Positions 48,497-57,325 of a DNA stretch of 64,000 nucleotides are shown here, piece by piece; the first letter of the stretch is position 1; the number at the start of each line of letters is the position of its first letter. The position numbers were made by a program, and so were the translations under genes. The stretch is from positions 209,434 through 273,433 of the forward strand of contig CAZNSX010000006.1 in NCBI GenBank assembly GCA_964575845.1. Reading direction: 5' to 3'. The DNA is from CAZNSX01 sp964575845 (lineage in GTDB: Bacteria > UBA8248 > CAZNSX01). Under the pieces are notes generated by a model. The model did no database searches. It was not told the DNA's origin and was given only the letters and a program-made list of their open reading frames with translations.

Positions 48497-49888
48497 ATGG
48501 CGCTAGCTCAAAAACTGGCGGATGTTGTGCAAGATCTCAATTACGAGAACCTTTCTCAAGAGGTGGTGGATAATGCAAAGCTCCACATCATGGACAGCTT
48601 GGGTGTCGCCCTCCACGCGTCCACCCTACGACCCCTCTTCGACCCGTTGATCAAGATAATGAAAGAGTGGGGGGGGGAGGGTGCGGCCTCAGTGTTCGGG
48701 GAAAAGTCAGGGTTCCCGTCACGATATGCTGCGTTCCTGAATAGCACAATCATGACCGCATCCGCCTACCAGGAGACGCATAGAGCTTCGGTCGGGCATC
48801 CATGCTCTCCGGTCTTGACAACGGCGTTGGCTGTGGGTGAGGAGGAGTCTGCAAACGGAAAGGATTTCATATCCGCTGTTGTGGCCGGGTACGAAATTTT
48901 TGTGCGGATTTGCACTGCTGTCAATCCTTCACTTCTGAGCAGGGGGATACAGACGACAGGTGCGATCGCTCCTTTCGGTGCGGCTGTTGCGTGCGGCAAA
49001 CTCATAGGCTTAAACAAGGAGCAGATGAAGGATGCTATTGCTCACGCCGCTAATTTCGCCGGCGGTGCCCTGATAGAGGCTCATGGCGCGAGACCATATT
49101 TCGCCATTCAAGTTGGAACGAATGTCGAGAAGGGCATACTGGCTGCATTGCTTGCCAAAGAAGGTGTTGTGGGCTGCGATACTAACCTTGAGGGTGGAAC
49201 AGTTAATGAGAAGGGCTTCCTTCAAGCCTATTCAGACGAGTATGACGTGAAGATCATCACAGATGGCCTGGGTAAGAGGCTCGGGATTCAGGACACGGGG
49301 TTCAGCTTTTACTTGGTAGCCAGTTTCTCACGCACCCCGATAGACGCAACCTTGGCGCTTGTGAAAGAGAATAAGATCGGACTGGACGACATAAAGAGCA
49401 TCAAGGTTAACTTGACCAAGGCGCTCTATAATTTTACTCAGAGAAGAATTTTCACGGCGAGCCAAAGGGCCAGGGAAGCATATTACTATATCCCGTTCCA
49501 CATAGCCCTCGCTCTCCTGAAGGGTGCCGTTGATTCTGAAATGTATACCGATGAAAACCTGAACGACCCGGAAATACGAAAGGTCATGGACAAGGTTCAG
49601 TTTGGCGAAGACCCGAGGCTCGATGCGGAGTTCGCCAAAGACAAAGCCGTAACGACGGTAGTCGTCGAACTCACGACCAACGATGGTAAAACCCACACCA
49701 AGAGATTATCCCATTGGAAGGGCGACCCCGAAAACCCGGCAACGAAAGAGGAGCTACAGGGGAAGTTCAGAAAAATAACCTCGAGAATAATCAAGCAGAG
49801 TGAAGCAGAAAAGATCATGGACCTCATCGAAAATCTCGAAACCCTCAAGGACGTTCGTCCTCTGGGAGAACTGATCCGAGGACGTTGA
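48497..49888 (+). CDS. MmgE/PrpD-family protein
   Basis: A 463-residue member of the MmgE/PrpD family (2-methylcitrate dehydratase, cis-aconitate decarboxylase, iminodisuccinate epimerase). Typical blocks: VVDNAKLHIMDSLGVALHAS, ETHRASVGHPCSPVLTTALA, GVQ-type TTGAIAPFGAAVACGKLIGL. The reaction cannot be fixed from sequence. The gene is visibly more AT-rich than its neighbours (many AAG/AAA, ATA and AAT codons), which suggests transfer. Next to tctCBA, its substrate is probably what the carrier imports (inference). Good GAGGAGG ribosome site. Confidence 0.88.
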   Translation: MALAQKLADVVQDLNYENLSQEVVDNAKLHIMDSLGVALHASTLRPLFDPLIKIMKEWGGEGAASVFGEKSGFPSRYAAFLNSTIMTASAYQETHRASVGHPCSPVLTTALAVGEEESANGKDFISAVVAGYEIFVRICTAVNPSLLSRGIQTTGAIAPFGAAVACGKLIGLNKEQMKDAIAHAANFAGGALIEAHGARPYFAIQVGTNVEKGILAALLAKEGVVGCDTNLEGGTVNEKGFLQAYSDEYDVKIITDGLGKRLGIQDTGFSFYLVASFSRTPIDATLALVKENKIGLDDIKSIKVNLTKALYNFTQRRIFTASQRAREAYYYIPFHIALALLKGAVDSEMYTDENLNDPEIRKVMDKVQFGEDPRLDAEFAKDKAVTTVVVELTTNDGKTHTKRLSHWKGDPENPATKEELQGKFRKITSRIIKQSEAEKIMDLIENLETLKDVRPLGELIRGR

Positions 49889-50102
49889 CGAAAAAGGTAC
49901 CAACTGGGTTATCAGTGAGGATATCATCAGCCGGCCCGGAAATTAGAGGTCTTTCAAAAAGCCTATTTCCAGAGGATTTGATTCCTCTCGACAGCCCCGC
50001 GAGGATGGTAAAGAACCTGCTGGATTTCGTGAATATTCTCCGTTGCTGAGAGTCACTTCCTTGCAAAGGAGTTTTTTTGGCGAGACTCTTTATGACTGGG
50101 CA

Positions 50103-50333
50103 CTGGGAGCGCTTAACGATATTGCGGGATTAAATTGCTTCATGCCCAAGGGCGCCTTCTATGCCTTCGCCGATATCCGGGAGCTCGGGATGCCCTCCCT
50201 TGACCTCGCCCATTACCTTCTGAGGGAAACGGGCATCGTGCTTGCCAACGGCTCTGGCTTTGGCTGTGAGGGCTTTATAAGGCTCTCCTATGCGGCTGAT
50301 ATTGAGGATATAGAAGAGACGCTTGGGGGATGA
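50103..50333 (+). pseudogene. C-terminal fragment of an aminotransferase (partial second copy)
   Basis: The frame reads GALNDIAGLNC, then PKGAFYAFADIRELGMPSLD and on to the end of a class I aminotransferase. It is nearly identical at DNA level to the end of the gene at 43333-44499 from about 44272 on. The first 310 codons are missing, so the PLP lysine is absent. It marks a past duplication that now brackets the TTT/PrpD genes. Confidence 0.85.
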
Positions 50334-50380
50334 AGGGGGCGATTCTGAGAATTAGGGTGAAGAAATAAGGAAATAATCCC

Positions 50381-51091
50381 GTGCAAAAAGAACAGTATGT
50401 GTGCACTGCCTGCGGTTTCAACATGATCGGCTACTACCCGGAAAATTGCCCATTCTGCGGGGCTCCCAGGGAGAAGTTCCTCACTTCAGAGGAATGCTCC
50501 ACGAAGTTCAAAGTGAAGGGAACCCCGGTGAAAGAGAAGGTCACCCGGCTCAACTCGGTCCCTGCTCTCGGGCTTGAGCACGCTGCCTACCGCATCGAGA
50601 GGGGCACTAGGGCTTTCTGGATAGACTGCCCTTCATCTTTCGACAAGAGCCTAAAGCCGGCGGATGTCATAACCTTTACCCATCATCACTTCCTCGGCGC
50701 ATCCAACCAATATCGACGCCTTTTCCCCTCGGAGGTCCGGATTCACAGGCTTGACTCGACCCACGGCATCTGCCAAGCCTTCACCTTCGATAAGGCCTTC
50801 GAGCAAGACTTCACCGACCATGGAATCGAGGCCTTCCACATCGGAGGGCACACCCCAGGCTTCACCCTCTATCTATGGGAGGACGTCCTCTTCATCTGCG
50901 ACTATGTCTTCCTCAGAGGGGATGAGATGACCTTCAACCCTTTCGGCCCAGGGAGAGAAACCAGGGAAGGCGGGAAAAAGATCGGTCACATCATAGAAGG
51001 CAGAAAGATAACCAAAGTCTGCGGCTATAATTACGTTGCTGACTACCTGGCCTGGAAGGAAGACTTCGAGGAACTTTTAAAGATAGGTTAG
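50381..51091 (+). CDS. Rubredoxin-like zinc/iron domain plus metallo-beta-lactamase fold
   Basis: A 236-residue protein from GTG 50381. Residues 1-40 hold a rubredoxin-type knuckle pair (CTACGF and CPFCGAP). The rest is an MBL fold: HIGGHTPG and CDYVF keep two metal ligands, but the main HxHxDH motif reads HHHFLG, losing the Asp and last His, and the final His is replaced (CGYNYVADY). Full two-metal hydrolase activity is therefore unlikely. An electron-transfer or single-metal role is possible. Confidence 0.75.
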   Translation: MQKEQYVCTACGFNMIGYYPENCPFCGAPREKFLTSEECSTKFKVKGTPVKEKVTRLNSVPALGLEHAAYRIERGTRAFWIDCPSSFDKSLKPADVITFTHHHFLGASNQYRRLFPSEVRIHRLDSTHGICQAFTFDKAFEQDFTDHGIEAFHIGGHTPGFTLYLWEDVLFICDYVFLRGDEMTFNPFGPGRETREGGKKIGHIIEGRKITKVCGYNYVADYLAWKEDFEELLKIG

Positions 51092-51101
51092 TTAACTATT
51101 T

Positions 51102-52445
51102 TTAATTGTGTCTTTTAACCCACTCCCCCCAGCCAGCCTCGCCCATTACCTCGCCATCCTCCATGACGATTTTTCCCCTCACCATCGTGAGGACGGGGGC
51201 GCCTCTTAGGTCCCAGCCGTCATAGGGGGTCCAGCCGCACTTGGAGACGATGGCGGCGTTGCTCAAGCGCTCTTTCCTCTCAAGGTCGAGGATGACGAGG
51301 TCGGCGTCGCTTCCGACCTCTATTGCCCCTTTCCTGGGATAGAGGCCCCAGTGGCGGGCGGGGGCCTCGCACATGACCTGAACCAGTTTCTCAAGGGTGA
51401 GCTTTCCCTCGGCCACCCCCTTCAGCATGAGCCTTAAAGAGGTCTCGACCCCCGGGATGCCGAAAGGAGCCTCATCTATGTCCTTGAGCCCCGCTTCCTT
51501 CTCGGCCCTGGGATAGGGGCAGTGGTCAGAACCTATTGTCTCAACGAGGCCCCCTCTCAGGCACTCCCACATCCCCTCCACTATCTCGGGTTCTCTTGGG
51601 GGAGGTGTGAACTTGCAGAAGGGCCCCATTTTCGCAAGGTTTTCTGTCGTCAGGTGGAAGTACTGGGGGCACGATTCAGAGAGGACCCTCGCGCCCCTTA
51701 GCCTCGCCTGGGCCACCTCCCGGAGAATTGCGGGCTGGCTCGTGTGGGCGAGCATGGCACGCGCGCCCGTGAGCTCGGCTACCTGGACTACATCCCGCGC
51801 GGCAAGAAGCTCCGCCTCTTTCGAGCGCCAGCGGGAGACCATCAGGTAGTCCCTCTCCTTCAGTCTCTCCTTTCCGCGCTTTATGAGGGAGTCGCTCTCG
51901 CAGTGAAGGAGTGCTATCCCGTCAAAGCGCGCGAGCTCCTTGAAGCCCTCAAGAAGGTCTCCCTGGCTCAGGGGCAGGGCGCCGTGCAGTTCCACCAGAA
52001 AGCCCTTGAACCCGAGGGCTCCGGCTTCCCACATAGGAAGGAGATCCCCCGCGCCTCCGGGCGTCAGGCCTCCCAGGAGGCCGAAGTCAACCACAGCCTT
52101 TTCCTTGAGATAGCCTCCCTTCTCCTTCACTATGTGCGCGTTAAGAACCTGGGGCTCCGTCCTGTGGTGCTCTATTACGGTTGTCGTTCCCCCTCTGGCC
52201 GCGGCCCTTGTGCCGGTCGTGAAGTCCTCCCTCTCTGTGTGGCCCGGGTCCATCATGTGCACGTGCTCATCCACGACGCCGGGAATAACAGGTTTTCCGC
52301 CGGCATCTATGGTTCTCGAGGCCTCCCCCAAGGCCTCCTTCGATATGGCGGCGATGCGTCCTTCTCTTATGTAGATGTGGCCGGTGTAAGAGCCCCGTGG
52401 GGTGATGATGAGGGAGTTTTTCACTAGGGTGTCGGCCTTGGCCAT
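51102..52445 (-). CDS. Dihydroorotase/allantoinase/hydantoinase-family amidohydrolase
   Basis: A 447-residue cyclic amidohydrolase. Metal ligands: HVH in PGVVDEHVHMMDPG, a carbamylated Lys candidate in GFKGFLVEL, His in LLHCESD and LAHTSQP, and Asp in GSDHCPY. The likely substrate is a cyclic amide such as dihydroorotate, allantoin or a hydantoin; I cannot choose. It stands apart from pyrimidine genes, so a catabolic role is more likely than PyrC. Confidence 0.88.
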   Translation of the reverse strand: MAKADTLVKNSLIITPRGSYTGHIYIREGRIAAISKEALGEASRTIDAGGKPVIPGVVDEHVHMMDPGHTEREDFTTGTRAAARGGTTTVIEHHRTEPQVLNAHIVKEKGGYLKEKAVVDFGLLGGLTPGGAGDLLPMWEAGALGFKGFLVELHGALPLSQGDLLEGFKELARFDGIALLHCESDSLIKRGKERLKERDYLMVSRWRSKEAELLAARDVVQVAELTGARAMLAHTSQPAILREVAQARLRGARVLSESCPQYFHLTTENLAKMGPFCKFTPPPREPEIVEGMWECLRGGLVETIGSDHCPYPRAEKEAGLKDIDEAPFGIPGVETSLRLMLKGVAEGKLTLEKLVQVMCEAPARHWGLYPRKGAIEVGSDADLVILDLERKERLSNAAIVSKCGWTPYDGWDLRGAPVLTMVRGKIVMEDGEVMGEAGWGEWVKRHN

Positions 52446-52488
52446 GGAGCCTTTCCTCCCCTTAATTCTTGAGCCGCTTGAACGTGAG

Positions 52489-53841
52489 CTAGAGGTCTTT
52501 TCCCAAGATGACTATCAGGTCAAAATTTGTTCGCCAGCTCACCGCCTTGAGCACTGCCTTCCGGCCCAGCAGGCGGAAGAGTTCTTCCGCATTTTTTCGG
52601 GCCCGAGGTTTATAGTAGATGGTAGTGCGCTCGTGATTAAAGGAGGAAGCATTACCCACCCGTTCCACCGGGAAGCCCCTCTGCGCCAGAAGGTTCGCCG
52701 TCCGCAGGGCGGTTCCCTTCCTGCCGTTCCCGTTAAGGACCTTGATGAGCGGGAAGGGTTTAGTACTCGAAGAAGCGGAGGGCCCCCTACCGTGCGCCCG
52801 CGCCTGGGCGGATGCCCTCTTTATTTTGGGTTTCCGCGGGTTTTCTTCAGGGCGAGCCTCTTCTTGGCCGCTATGCGTCTTGCCCATCTTGCGGGCGTCA
52901 TGGTGGGCAGGGGAAGACGCCACAAGCTCGGGCTCCAGGAGTCTCTTGCGGTAAGTGGGATTTTTGGGGTCGAGCTCAATTGCCCGCCGCCAGTCCGCCA
53001 TGGCTTTCTCGCGCATTCCCGCCACGAGGTGGAGCTGGGCCCTCATGTCATAGTAGAAAGCCGTCTCGGGGTTTATGGCTATGGCCCGGTCCATGTAGAG
53101 GAGACCCCCCTTGGGGTCCCCCATCCTCGTTCCGAGGAGCCAGGCCAGGTTGCTCAGGGTCACGTCCTGCTCGGGATTCCGGCGCAGCGCCTCTTTGTAC
53201 ATGCCGAAGCTGAGCTCAAACTGTCCAAGGCGGCTATAGAGGTTTCCCAGGTTATTGTAGGGGGCTTCCTCCTCGGGCTCGATCTCCATGGCGTTCTTGT
53301 AAGCCTTGAGGGCTCCCTCATAGAGCTCCAGGCGTGTGAGCGCCATCCCCAGGGCGAGCCAGCCGTTAAAATTATCGGGGTTGAGCTTCAGGTCCTCCAA
53401 AAGCTCCGCCCTGGCGCCGGCAGGATCCTCCTTCTTCAGGAGCTTCATCCCCTTCTTGTAGAAGCGGTTTGTTGTGAGCTGAAAGAGGGAGAAGCCATCC
53501 TCTGTCTCGACCGGGCCTCCCACCTCCCCTAATTTCAACCCCCTCAAGGTGTCTCTCACCTGAGGCTTGAGCTCCGAGAGCCTGACCTCTCCTATGTATC
53601 CCCCCCGCTCGACGCTAGGGCCCAGTGAGCGCTCACGCGCAAGGAAGGCAAAGGATTTCCCCTCTCTTATGAGAAGGAGGGTCTCCCGGGCAGCCTGCAG
53701 CGTGGGAAGGGTGAGAATGCGCAGTTGAATCTTCTGAGGCGCCTCGGCCTCAGGCTCCAGGAAGAGTCCTCTCCAGGCGGCGCATCCAAAGGCCGCAAGG
53801 AGAAACAGGAAAAGGAAAAACCTCATCAGGATCTGGCGCAT
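52489..53841 (-). CDS. Lipoprotein with PPIase, TPR and LytR_C domains
   Basis: About 450 residues. A hydrophobic start with a possible lipobox (LLAAFGC) is followed by a rotamase-like domain (about 40-125, FLARERSLGPSVERGGYIGE, KLGEVGGPVETEDGFSLFQL), four or five TPR units (about 135-290, PYNNLGNLYSRLGQFELSF), a basic linker, and a LytR_C domain (about 360-450, IKVLNGNGRKGTALRTANLL). ATG 53841 was chosen as the first start giving a normal signal sequence; an upstream ATG at 53919 adds a polar leader. The domain mix suggests an envelope assembly or cell-wall scaffold. Confidence 0.8.
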   Translation of the reverse strand: MRQILMRFFLFLFLLAAFGCAAWRGLFLEPEAEAPQKIQLRILTLPTLQAARETLLLIREGKSFAFLARERSLGPSVERGGYIGEVRLSELKPQVRDTLRGLKLGEVGGPVETEDGFSLFQLTTNRFYKKGMKLLKKEDPAGARAELLEDLKLNPDNFNGWLALGMALTRLELYEGALKAYKNAMEIEPEEEAPYNNLGNLYSRLGQFELSFGMYKEALRRNPEQDVTLSNLAWLLGTRMGDPKGGLLYMDRAIAINPETAFYYDMRAQLHLVAGMREKAMADWRRAIELDPKNPTYRKRLLEPELVASSPAHHDARKMGKTHSGQEEARPEENPRKPKIKRASAQARAHGRGPSASSSTKPFPLIKVLNGNGRKGTALRTANLLAQRGFPVERVGNASSFNHERTTIYYKPRARKNAEELFRLLGRKAVLKAVSWRTNFDLIVILGKDL

Positions 53842-53986
53842 AAGCGGGCCCGACCCTCTGGGGCGGGATTGAGAAAAAGTATAGCCATCTTTCTTCAAAG
53901 GGCAAGGGAAAAGCTCCACTGCCGGTGCTTTGCCGTTCCCAAGGGGCGGCCAGAAACTCGCGAGAGCCTAGCTTTACAGAGAATCC

Positions 53987-54015
53987 TTGACATGCCCCAG
54001 GATAGCTGTTATTAG
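53987..54015 (+). promoter_or_regulatory. Promoter of the B12 uptake operon
   Basis: TTGACA (53987-53992), exactly 17 bases, TATTAG (54010-54015). It lies about 20 bases before the first paired base of the cobalamin riboswitch, so the riboswitch would be near the start of the transcript. Confidence 0.65.
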
Positions 54016-54033
54016 GGAGAGCATCAAAACACC

Positions 54034-54201
54034 TCTGTATGGGTGCCCGAGGAGGGCCTGAGAGGGAAGATGGTGAGAAGCCATCGCGAACGCGTCACTG
54101 TGATCGGGGACGAAAGCCAGATTTAAGCCACTGGCGGCCAAACCGCCGGGAAGGTCTGGCCAGTAGGTTGATCCGTAAGCCAGGAGACCTGCCCATACAG
54201 A
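54034..54201 (+). ncRNA. Cobalamin riboswitch ahead of btuF
   Basis: A ten-base outer stem (TCTGTATGGG 54034-54043 with CCCATACAGA 54192-54201) encloses the known core: GGTGCC, GAGGGAA, GGTGAGAA, CACTGTGA, GCCACTGG and the B12 box AAGCCAGGAGACCTGCC (54177-54193). Binding of cobalamin usually turns off uptake genes, here btuFCD. Confidence 0.95.
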
Positions 54202-54279
54202 CTTCACAGAGTTCCTTCGCCGAGTGGGGACGTGAAGATCTGGTGGCGATTGAAAGATAGAGCCCTTGGTCCTTACAGG

Positions 54280-55191
54280 ATGAGGGCTTTTCTTTTGCCC
54301 CGGCTGAGCGGTTTGCGAAAAGGGGCCCTCATCTCCCTTCTGCTGATAGCCCTCCTCCCGGGCGCTTCCCTTGGAGTAAGGGATGAGATGGGCCGGGAGG
54401 TTGATGTTCCTCCCGCGCTAGAGCGCATCGTCTCGCTCGCGCCCAGCATAACCGAAATCCTCTTCGCCCTCGGTCTGGGGGATAAAGTCGTCGGAGTTAC
54501 CGCCTACTGCAACTTCCCCCCCGAAGTCCTGGAAATAACGAAAATAGGCGGGCTCATAAATCCCAGCTCGGAGAAGATCCTCTCCCTCAGCCCGGACCTC
54601 GTTATAGCGACCGCTCATGGAAACAGGAAGAGCACGGTCAGAAACCTGGAGCGTCTGGGCCTTCCGGTGTATGTGGTCAACTCCAGGGACATGGCTGGAA
54701 TAATGAGAACGATTGAGGATATCGGAAATGTAACGGGGAGGGCGGCGGCCGCCCGGAGGGTTGTCGCCGGGATGAAGGGGGAAATCCTGACCATAGCCCG
54801 TCTCACGGCGGGCAGGCCACGCCCGCGCGTTCTCTATATCGTGGGACACGAGCCTCTTGTCGTCGCGGGCCCGGGCACTTTTGCCCATGACCTGATAAGG
54901 CGCGCGAGCGGAGAGAACGTGGCTTCGGATTCGCGGAGGAAGTACCCGAGGTTCAGCATGGAGGCGGTTCTGCTCAAAGACCCCGAGGTGATAATCCTCT
55001 CGGATATGGGCTCGGAGGTGGCCTCCGAGAGGCTGAGGAAGAGATGGCTTCAGTGGGGGTCTATCTCAGCCGTGAGGAAGAGAAGGGTATACATCATAGA
55101 GGGAGACCTCATCCACAGGCCCACACCCAGGATAGTCCAGGGTCTTAGAGAGATGGTGAGGGCTATCCACCCGGAACTCTTCCCGAACTGA
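54280..55191 (+). CDS. btuF: Cobalamin-binding periplasmic protein BtuF
   Basis: A 303-residue ABC substrate-binding protein from ATG 54280. The signal peptide (ALISLLLIALLPGASLG) precedes the helical-backbone binding fold (RIVSLAPSITEILFALGLGD, SPDLVIATAHGN, SMEAVLLKDPEVIIL). The riboswitch and the btuC/btuD neighbours assign it to B12 uptake. A GTG at 54232 is in frame but would place extra residues before the signal sequence. Confidence 0.92.
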   Translation: MRAFLLPRLSGLRKGALISLLLIALLPGASLGVRDEMGREVDVPPALERIVSLAPSITEILFALGLGDKVVGVTAYCNFPPEVLEITKIGGLINPSSEKILSLSPDLVIATAHGNRKSTVRNLERLGLPVYVVNSRDMAGIMRTIEDIGNVTGRAAAARRVVAGMKGEILTIARLTAGRPRPRVLYIVGHEPLVVAGPGTFAHDLIRRASGENVASDSRRKYPRFSMEAVLLKDPEVIILSDMGSEVASERLRKRWLQWGSISAVRKRRVYIIEGDLIHRPTPRIVQGLREMVRAIHPELFPN

Positions 55192-55209
55192 GGAGGGGCT
55201 CCCCTGTCT

Positions 55210-56253
55210 ATGGATCCCAAGGGGTGGGCAGCGCGGCTGGTTCTCCTGGGAGTGGTCATGAGCCTTTCAATGGTTCTCACCCTCAATGTGGGTGTTGCCA
55301 AAATAGGCCCGGTGCGTGCTTTCAAGATCGTTCTCAATCACGCGATGGGGGAGGTCTTCGAGCGGGATTGGACCGAGTCGGAGGAGCTCATCCTCACCCG
55401 AATACGCCTTCCCAGGCTCCTGCTGGCGGCTATCGTGGGAGCGGCCCTATCCATATCCGGTGCCGTGTTCCAGGCCCTCTTGCGGAACCCCCTGGCAGAC
55501 CCTTACGTTCTGGGAATCTCAAGCGGCTCGGCCCTGGGCGCGGCCGTCGCCATCCTCCTTGGCTCTGGCTCGGCCCTTCTAGGAGGCTACGCGCTTCCCG
55601 CCTTTCCCTTCCTGGGGGGGCTCGCCACCATCTGCCTCGTTTACCTCATCGCCGGCACAAGTGGAAGGGCCCATCCCCACACAATGCTCCTGTCCGGCGT
55701 TATCGTGGGTTCCTTCTTCTCGGCCCTTCTGATGTTCATCATATCCATCTCCCAGGACGAGAGGCTCCACAGCATAATGTTCTGGTTGATGGGTGACCTC
55801 AGCACGAACGATATGCGTCTGCTTAAGCTCATACTCGTCTACGTATCCGCAGGTATTTTACTGACCCTTCTCTATGCCAAAGACCTTAACCTTTTGATGC
55901 TCGGCGAGGAGCAGGCTTTAGAGCTCGGCGCAAATGTCCGCAGGGTGAGGGCTGTGGCCTTCCTCTCGGCCTCGCTCATCACCGGGGCTGCGGTTTCGGT
56001 GAGCGGGCTCATCGGGTTCGTGGGGCTCATCATCCCCCACATAGTGAGGATGGCCTGGGGAGCTGACTTGAGGTTCGTGCTGCCGGCCTCATGCCTTCTG
56101 GGCGCGACTTACCTCATAGCCGCGGATGCCATCTCACGGGTCGTTCTCGCGCCCGCGGAGCTTCCGGTGGGAGTCATAACAGCCCTATGCGGCGCCCCCT
56201 TCTTTGTCCACCTGTTGAAGAAGAAGGCACTTGAGCGAGATCATCCAGGCTGA
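55210..56253 (+). CDS. btuC: Cobalamin ABC transporter permease BtuC
   Basis: A 347-residue FecCD-type permease with about ten membrane helices (RLPRLLLAAIVGAALSISGA, NPLADPYVLGISSGSALGAA, SGLIGFVGLIIPHIVRM). Passes B12 across the inner membrane. Its stop overlaps the btuD start region by 23 bases. Confidence 0.95.
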   Translation: MDPKGWAARLVLLGVVMSLSMVLTLNVGVAKIGPVRAFKIVLNHAMGEVFERDWTESEELILTRIRLPRLLLAAIVGAALSISGAVFQALLRNPLADPYVLGISSGSALGAAVAILLGSGSALLGGYALPAFPFLGGLATICLVYLIAGTSGRAHPHTMLLSGVIVGSFFSALLMFIISISQDERLHSIMFWLMGDLSTNDMRLLKLILVYVSAGILLTLLYAKDLNLLMLGEEQALELGANVRRVRAVAFLSASLITGAAVSVSGLIGFVGLIIPHIVRMAWGADLRFVLPASCLLGATYLIAADAISRVVLAPAELPVGVITALCGAPFFVHLLKKKALERDHPG

Positions 56254-57088
56254 GCGCGTCAGCTTCTCCTACGGAAAGAGGCATGTGCTTAAGGGGGTTT
56301 CCTTTGCGCTGGAGCAAGGAGAGATACTCGGTGTCCTGGGCCCGAATGGCTCCGGAAAGACCACCCTTCTTAAGGTTATTGACGGCGTGCTCTCGCCCCA
56401 GTGGGGGAGGGTCCTCCTCGACGGGGTCGATGTCAGCACGATGAAGAGACGCGAGGTGGCGAGAAGAGTGGCGGTCCTGCCACAGGAGAGCCATATACCC
56501 TTCCCCCTGACCGTGAACGAGACGGTCCTCATGGGCAGGGCCCCTCACCTCAGGGGATTCGGCTTTGAGCGAAAGAAGGACCTCGAGGTGGCGGAAGAGG
56601 CGATGCAGCTTACCAACACCAGGGACGTCGCCCGAAGGTATCTCGGCGAGCTTAGCGGGGGCGAGAGACAGCGGGTGATCATGGCCAGGGCTCTCGCTCA
56701 GGAACCACTGGTGCTGCTCCTCGATGAGCCCACCTCTCACCTTGACATCTCGCATCAAGTAGAGATGGTAGAGCTCCTCTCTCGCCTCAACCGGGAAAGG
56801 GGGCTCACGGTCCTGAACATATCCCACGACCTCAACCTCGCGGCACAGTACTGCCACAGGGTGCTCATGCTCGGAGAAGGCGAGGTGAAGGGGGTGGGGC
56901 CTCCCGCAGGCGTAATAACCGCGGAAAGCATAAGGGAGCTCTTCCGGGTTGAGGTCCTCGTGGACCGAAACCCTCTGACAGGCTCACCCAGGGTCACCCC
57001 ACTGGGTGGGATGGCGGCATCGGATGAAGGGAGCGGGGGAGGGACTCCCTTGCATCAGGAAAGGGGGGATGCCATGACGATGAGGTGA
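56231..57088 (+). CDS. btuD: Cobalamin ABC transporter ATPase BtuD
   Basis: A 285-residue ABC ATPase: Walker A GPNGSGKTT, Q loop VLPQESH, signature LSGGERQR, Walker B LVLLLDEPTSHLD and the switch His in ISHDLNLAA. TTG 56231 lies inside btuC. The last 35 residues are polar and unlike other BtuD. Powers BtuC. Confidence 0.94.
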   Translation: MSEIIQAERVSFSYGKRHVLKGVSFALEQGEILGVLGPNGSGKTTLLKVIDGVLSPQWGRVLLDGVDVSTMKRREVARRVAVLPQESHIPFPLTVNETVLMGRAPHLRGFGFERKKDLEVAEEAMQLTNTRDVARRYLGELSGGERQRVIMARALAQEPLVLLLDEPTSHLDISHQVEMVELLSRLNRERGLTVLNISHDLNLAAQYCHRVLMLGEGEVKGVGPPAGVITAESIRELFRVEVLVDRNPLTGSPRVTPLGGMAASDEGSGGGTPLHQERGDAMTMR

Positions 57089-57103
57089 ACCCTATCCACA
57101 CGG

Positions 57104-57284
57104 AGGCTTGGCCGGAATAAGGGAAGTCTGGTGAGAGGCCAGCACTGCCCCGCAACTGTGATTGGCAGCCTCGCCAAAGGTTCTGAAGGGCGAGGCCGAC
57201 CCTGCACTGGCCACTGTCCCGCAAGAAAGCGGGACGGGAAGGCGCAGGGGCCGGGCCATAAGTCAGGAGACCTGTCCGGCCGAC
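57104..57284 (+). ncRNA. Second cobalamin riboswitch, ahead of btuB
   Basis: GGCCGGA (57110-57116) pairs with TCCGGCC (57275-57281). Inside are GGGAA, TGGTGAGAGG, CCGCAACTGTGAT, GGCCACTG and the B12 box AAGTCAGGAGACCTGTC (57260-57276). It gives btuB-tonB their own B12 control, separate from btuFCD. A long optional hairpin arm (CCCGC-AAGAAA-GCGGG) is visible. Confidence 0.95.
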
Positions 57285-57325
57285 TTTCCTCTGACCTTTC
57301 GAGGGAAAGGGAGGTTGTAAAAGAG

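Noticed and set aside
57131..57325. N-terminal extension of BtuB
   Set aside because: The frame is open through the cobalamin riboswitch, but the translation is not protein-like and a proper signal peptide starts at 57326.
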